Origin: Sycobia sp. Sy_11
Taxonomy: Eukaryota; Arthropoda; Insecta; Hymenoptera; Epichrysomallidae
DNA: 64,000 bases
Assembly: GCA_018907035.1 (NCBI GenBank)
Contig: JACCIC010000357.1
Location: forward strand, 5,001 to 69,000
Direction of reading: 5' to 3'
Of the stretch, positions 63,612-64,000 are shown piece after piece (the first letter of the stretch is position 1; each line of letters starts with the position of its first letter). A program made the position numbers and the translations under genes. The notes beneath the pieces were generated by a model. The model did not search any database. It was given only the letters and a program-made list of their open reading frames with translations, and was not told where the DNA came from.

Positions 63612-64000
63612 TAAAAATCTAGAAGGAGAAGCTGCATAGCTATCTACATAGATGGGACCAAAATATCTGGGGCTAATCACGTAGGCTGCTTAGTTTTCTG
63701 CCCAGAACTTAATATAAAGACTATAACTTTGATATATATACACAGCAGAGTGCATTGCGTTGCACAGTGCCTTCGAATTAGCCTTAAAAAATTGCAATCG
63801 TAACATTTATATTTTTTCTGATTCTCTCAGTGCTCCGCAGTCTCTTAAATCTACGAAAGTTAGTATAAAAATAAATAATTTTATTCTTAAGATTAAAGAA
63901 AAATATAATATTTGTTACAATAAGTCACAGAATAAAACTTATATAAAACTCTTTTGGATACCCACTCACAGTGGTTCAGCCGGAAATGAGGAAGCAGATA
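63612..64000 (+). pseudogene. LINE RNase H domain (truncated by window end)
   Basis: CIAIYIDGTKISGANHVGCL matches the Y-T-D-G-S start of RNase H. After frame changes, LFWIPTHSGSAGNEEAD at about 63948-64000 matches the conserved W-I-P-x-H-x-G-x-x-G-N-E-x-A-D end, so the domain is essentially complete but disrupted. In intact elements it degrades the RNA strand of the hybrid. Confidence 0.8.

Larger units (their letters stand above)
58214..64000 (+). mobile_element. Degenerate I-like LINE (ORF1, EN, RT, RNase H), interrupted and cut by window end
   Basis: The domain order ORF1-endonuclease-reverse transcriptase-RNase H fits the I superfamily of non-LTR retrotransposons, which is characterised by an RNase H after the RT. 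Each domain is recognisable but carries stops or frameshifts. About 1.6 kb of unrelated sequence (roughly 61925-63600) separates RT from RNase H; part of it is a 194-bp satellite-like repeat. The 5-prime end is near 58200 and the 3-prime end lies beyond the window. Confidence 0.85.

Overview
This window is AT-rich eukaryotic DNA from an animal, most likely an insect and quite plausibly an ant or another hymenopteran. The reasons are: genes split by short GT-AG introns, a canonical insect-type front-end acyl-CoA delta-9 desaturase, several decayed mariner elements, R1-like and I-like LINEs, a Penelope-like element, and dense (TA)n, (CT)n and (GT)n microsatellites. The order-level assignment is inference; nothing here proves the species.

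Layout. (1) 1-15.2 kb is rich in microsatellites and holds two GC-rich islands (about 7.26-8.04 kb and 14.16-15.1 kb). A minus-strand first coding exon with a signal peptide (6741-6837) ends in a strong donor, so its gene continues left of the window and 1-6.74 kb is probably its first intron. Inside that stretch is a separate small minus-strand ORF with its own signal sequence (5896-6096). (2) 15.2-20 kb shows no gene. (3) 20.3-22.1 kb is a compact convergent pair: a C1orf131/Faf1-like SSU-processome protein (+) and a five-exon TMA16 homologue (-), with stop codons 122 bp apart. (4) 22.4-24.0 kb is a long, diverged inverted repeat with arms of about 0.7 kb. (5) 24.79-26.02 kb is a complete-ended but coding-dead mariner. 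(6) 26.54-29.18 kb is a four-exon gene for an MZB1/canopy-family ER protein with all six conserved cysteines. (7) 29.2-37.9 kb is mostly AT-rich, with two internally deleted mariners. (8) 37.96-45.22 kb is a five-exon, 363-residue delta-9 desaturase with all three histidine boxes. (9) 46.2 kb to the end is a transposon graveyard: a mariner tail, an R1-like LINE (about 51.2-53.9 kb), a Penelope-like element (54.7-56.0 kb), and an I-like LINE (58.2 kb to beyond the end). The I-like LINE is split by about 1.6 kb of foreign DNA that contains a head-to-head 194-bp satellite-like repeat.

The genes do not form a pathway. The convergent pair links two ribosome-assembly factors (small and large subunit). 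The MZB1-like protein would act in ER folding, and the desaturase in unsaturated fatty acid, cuticular hydrocarbon or pheromone precursor synthesis. Exon boundaries of the three spliced genes were derived by hand from splice signals and reading-frame continuity. No database search was possible.
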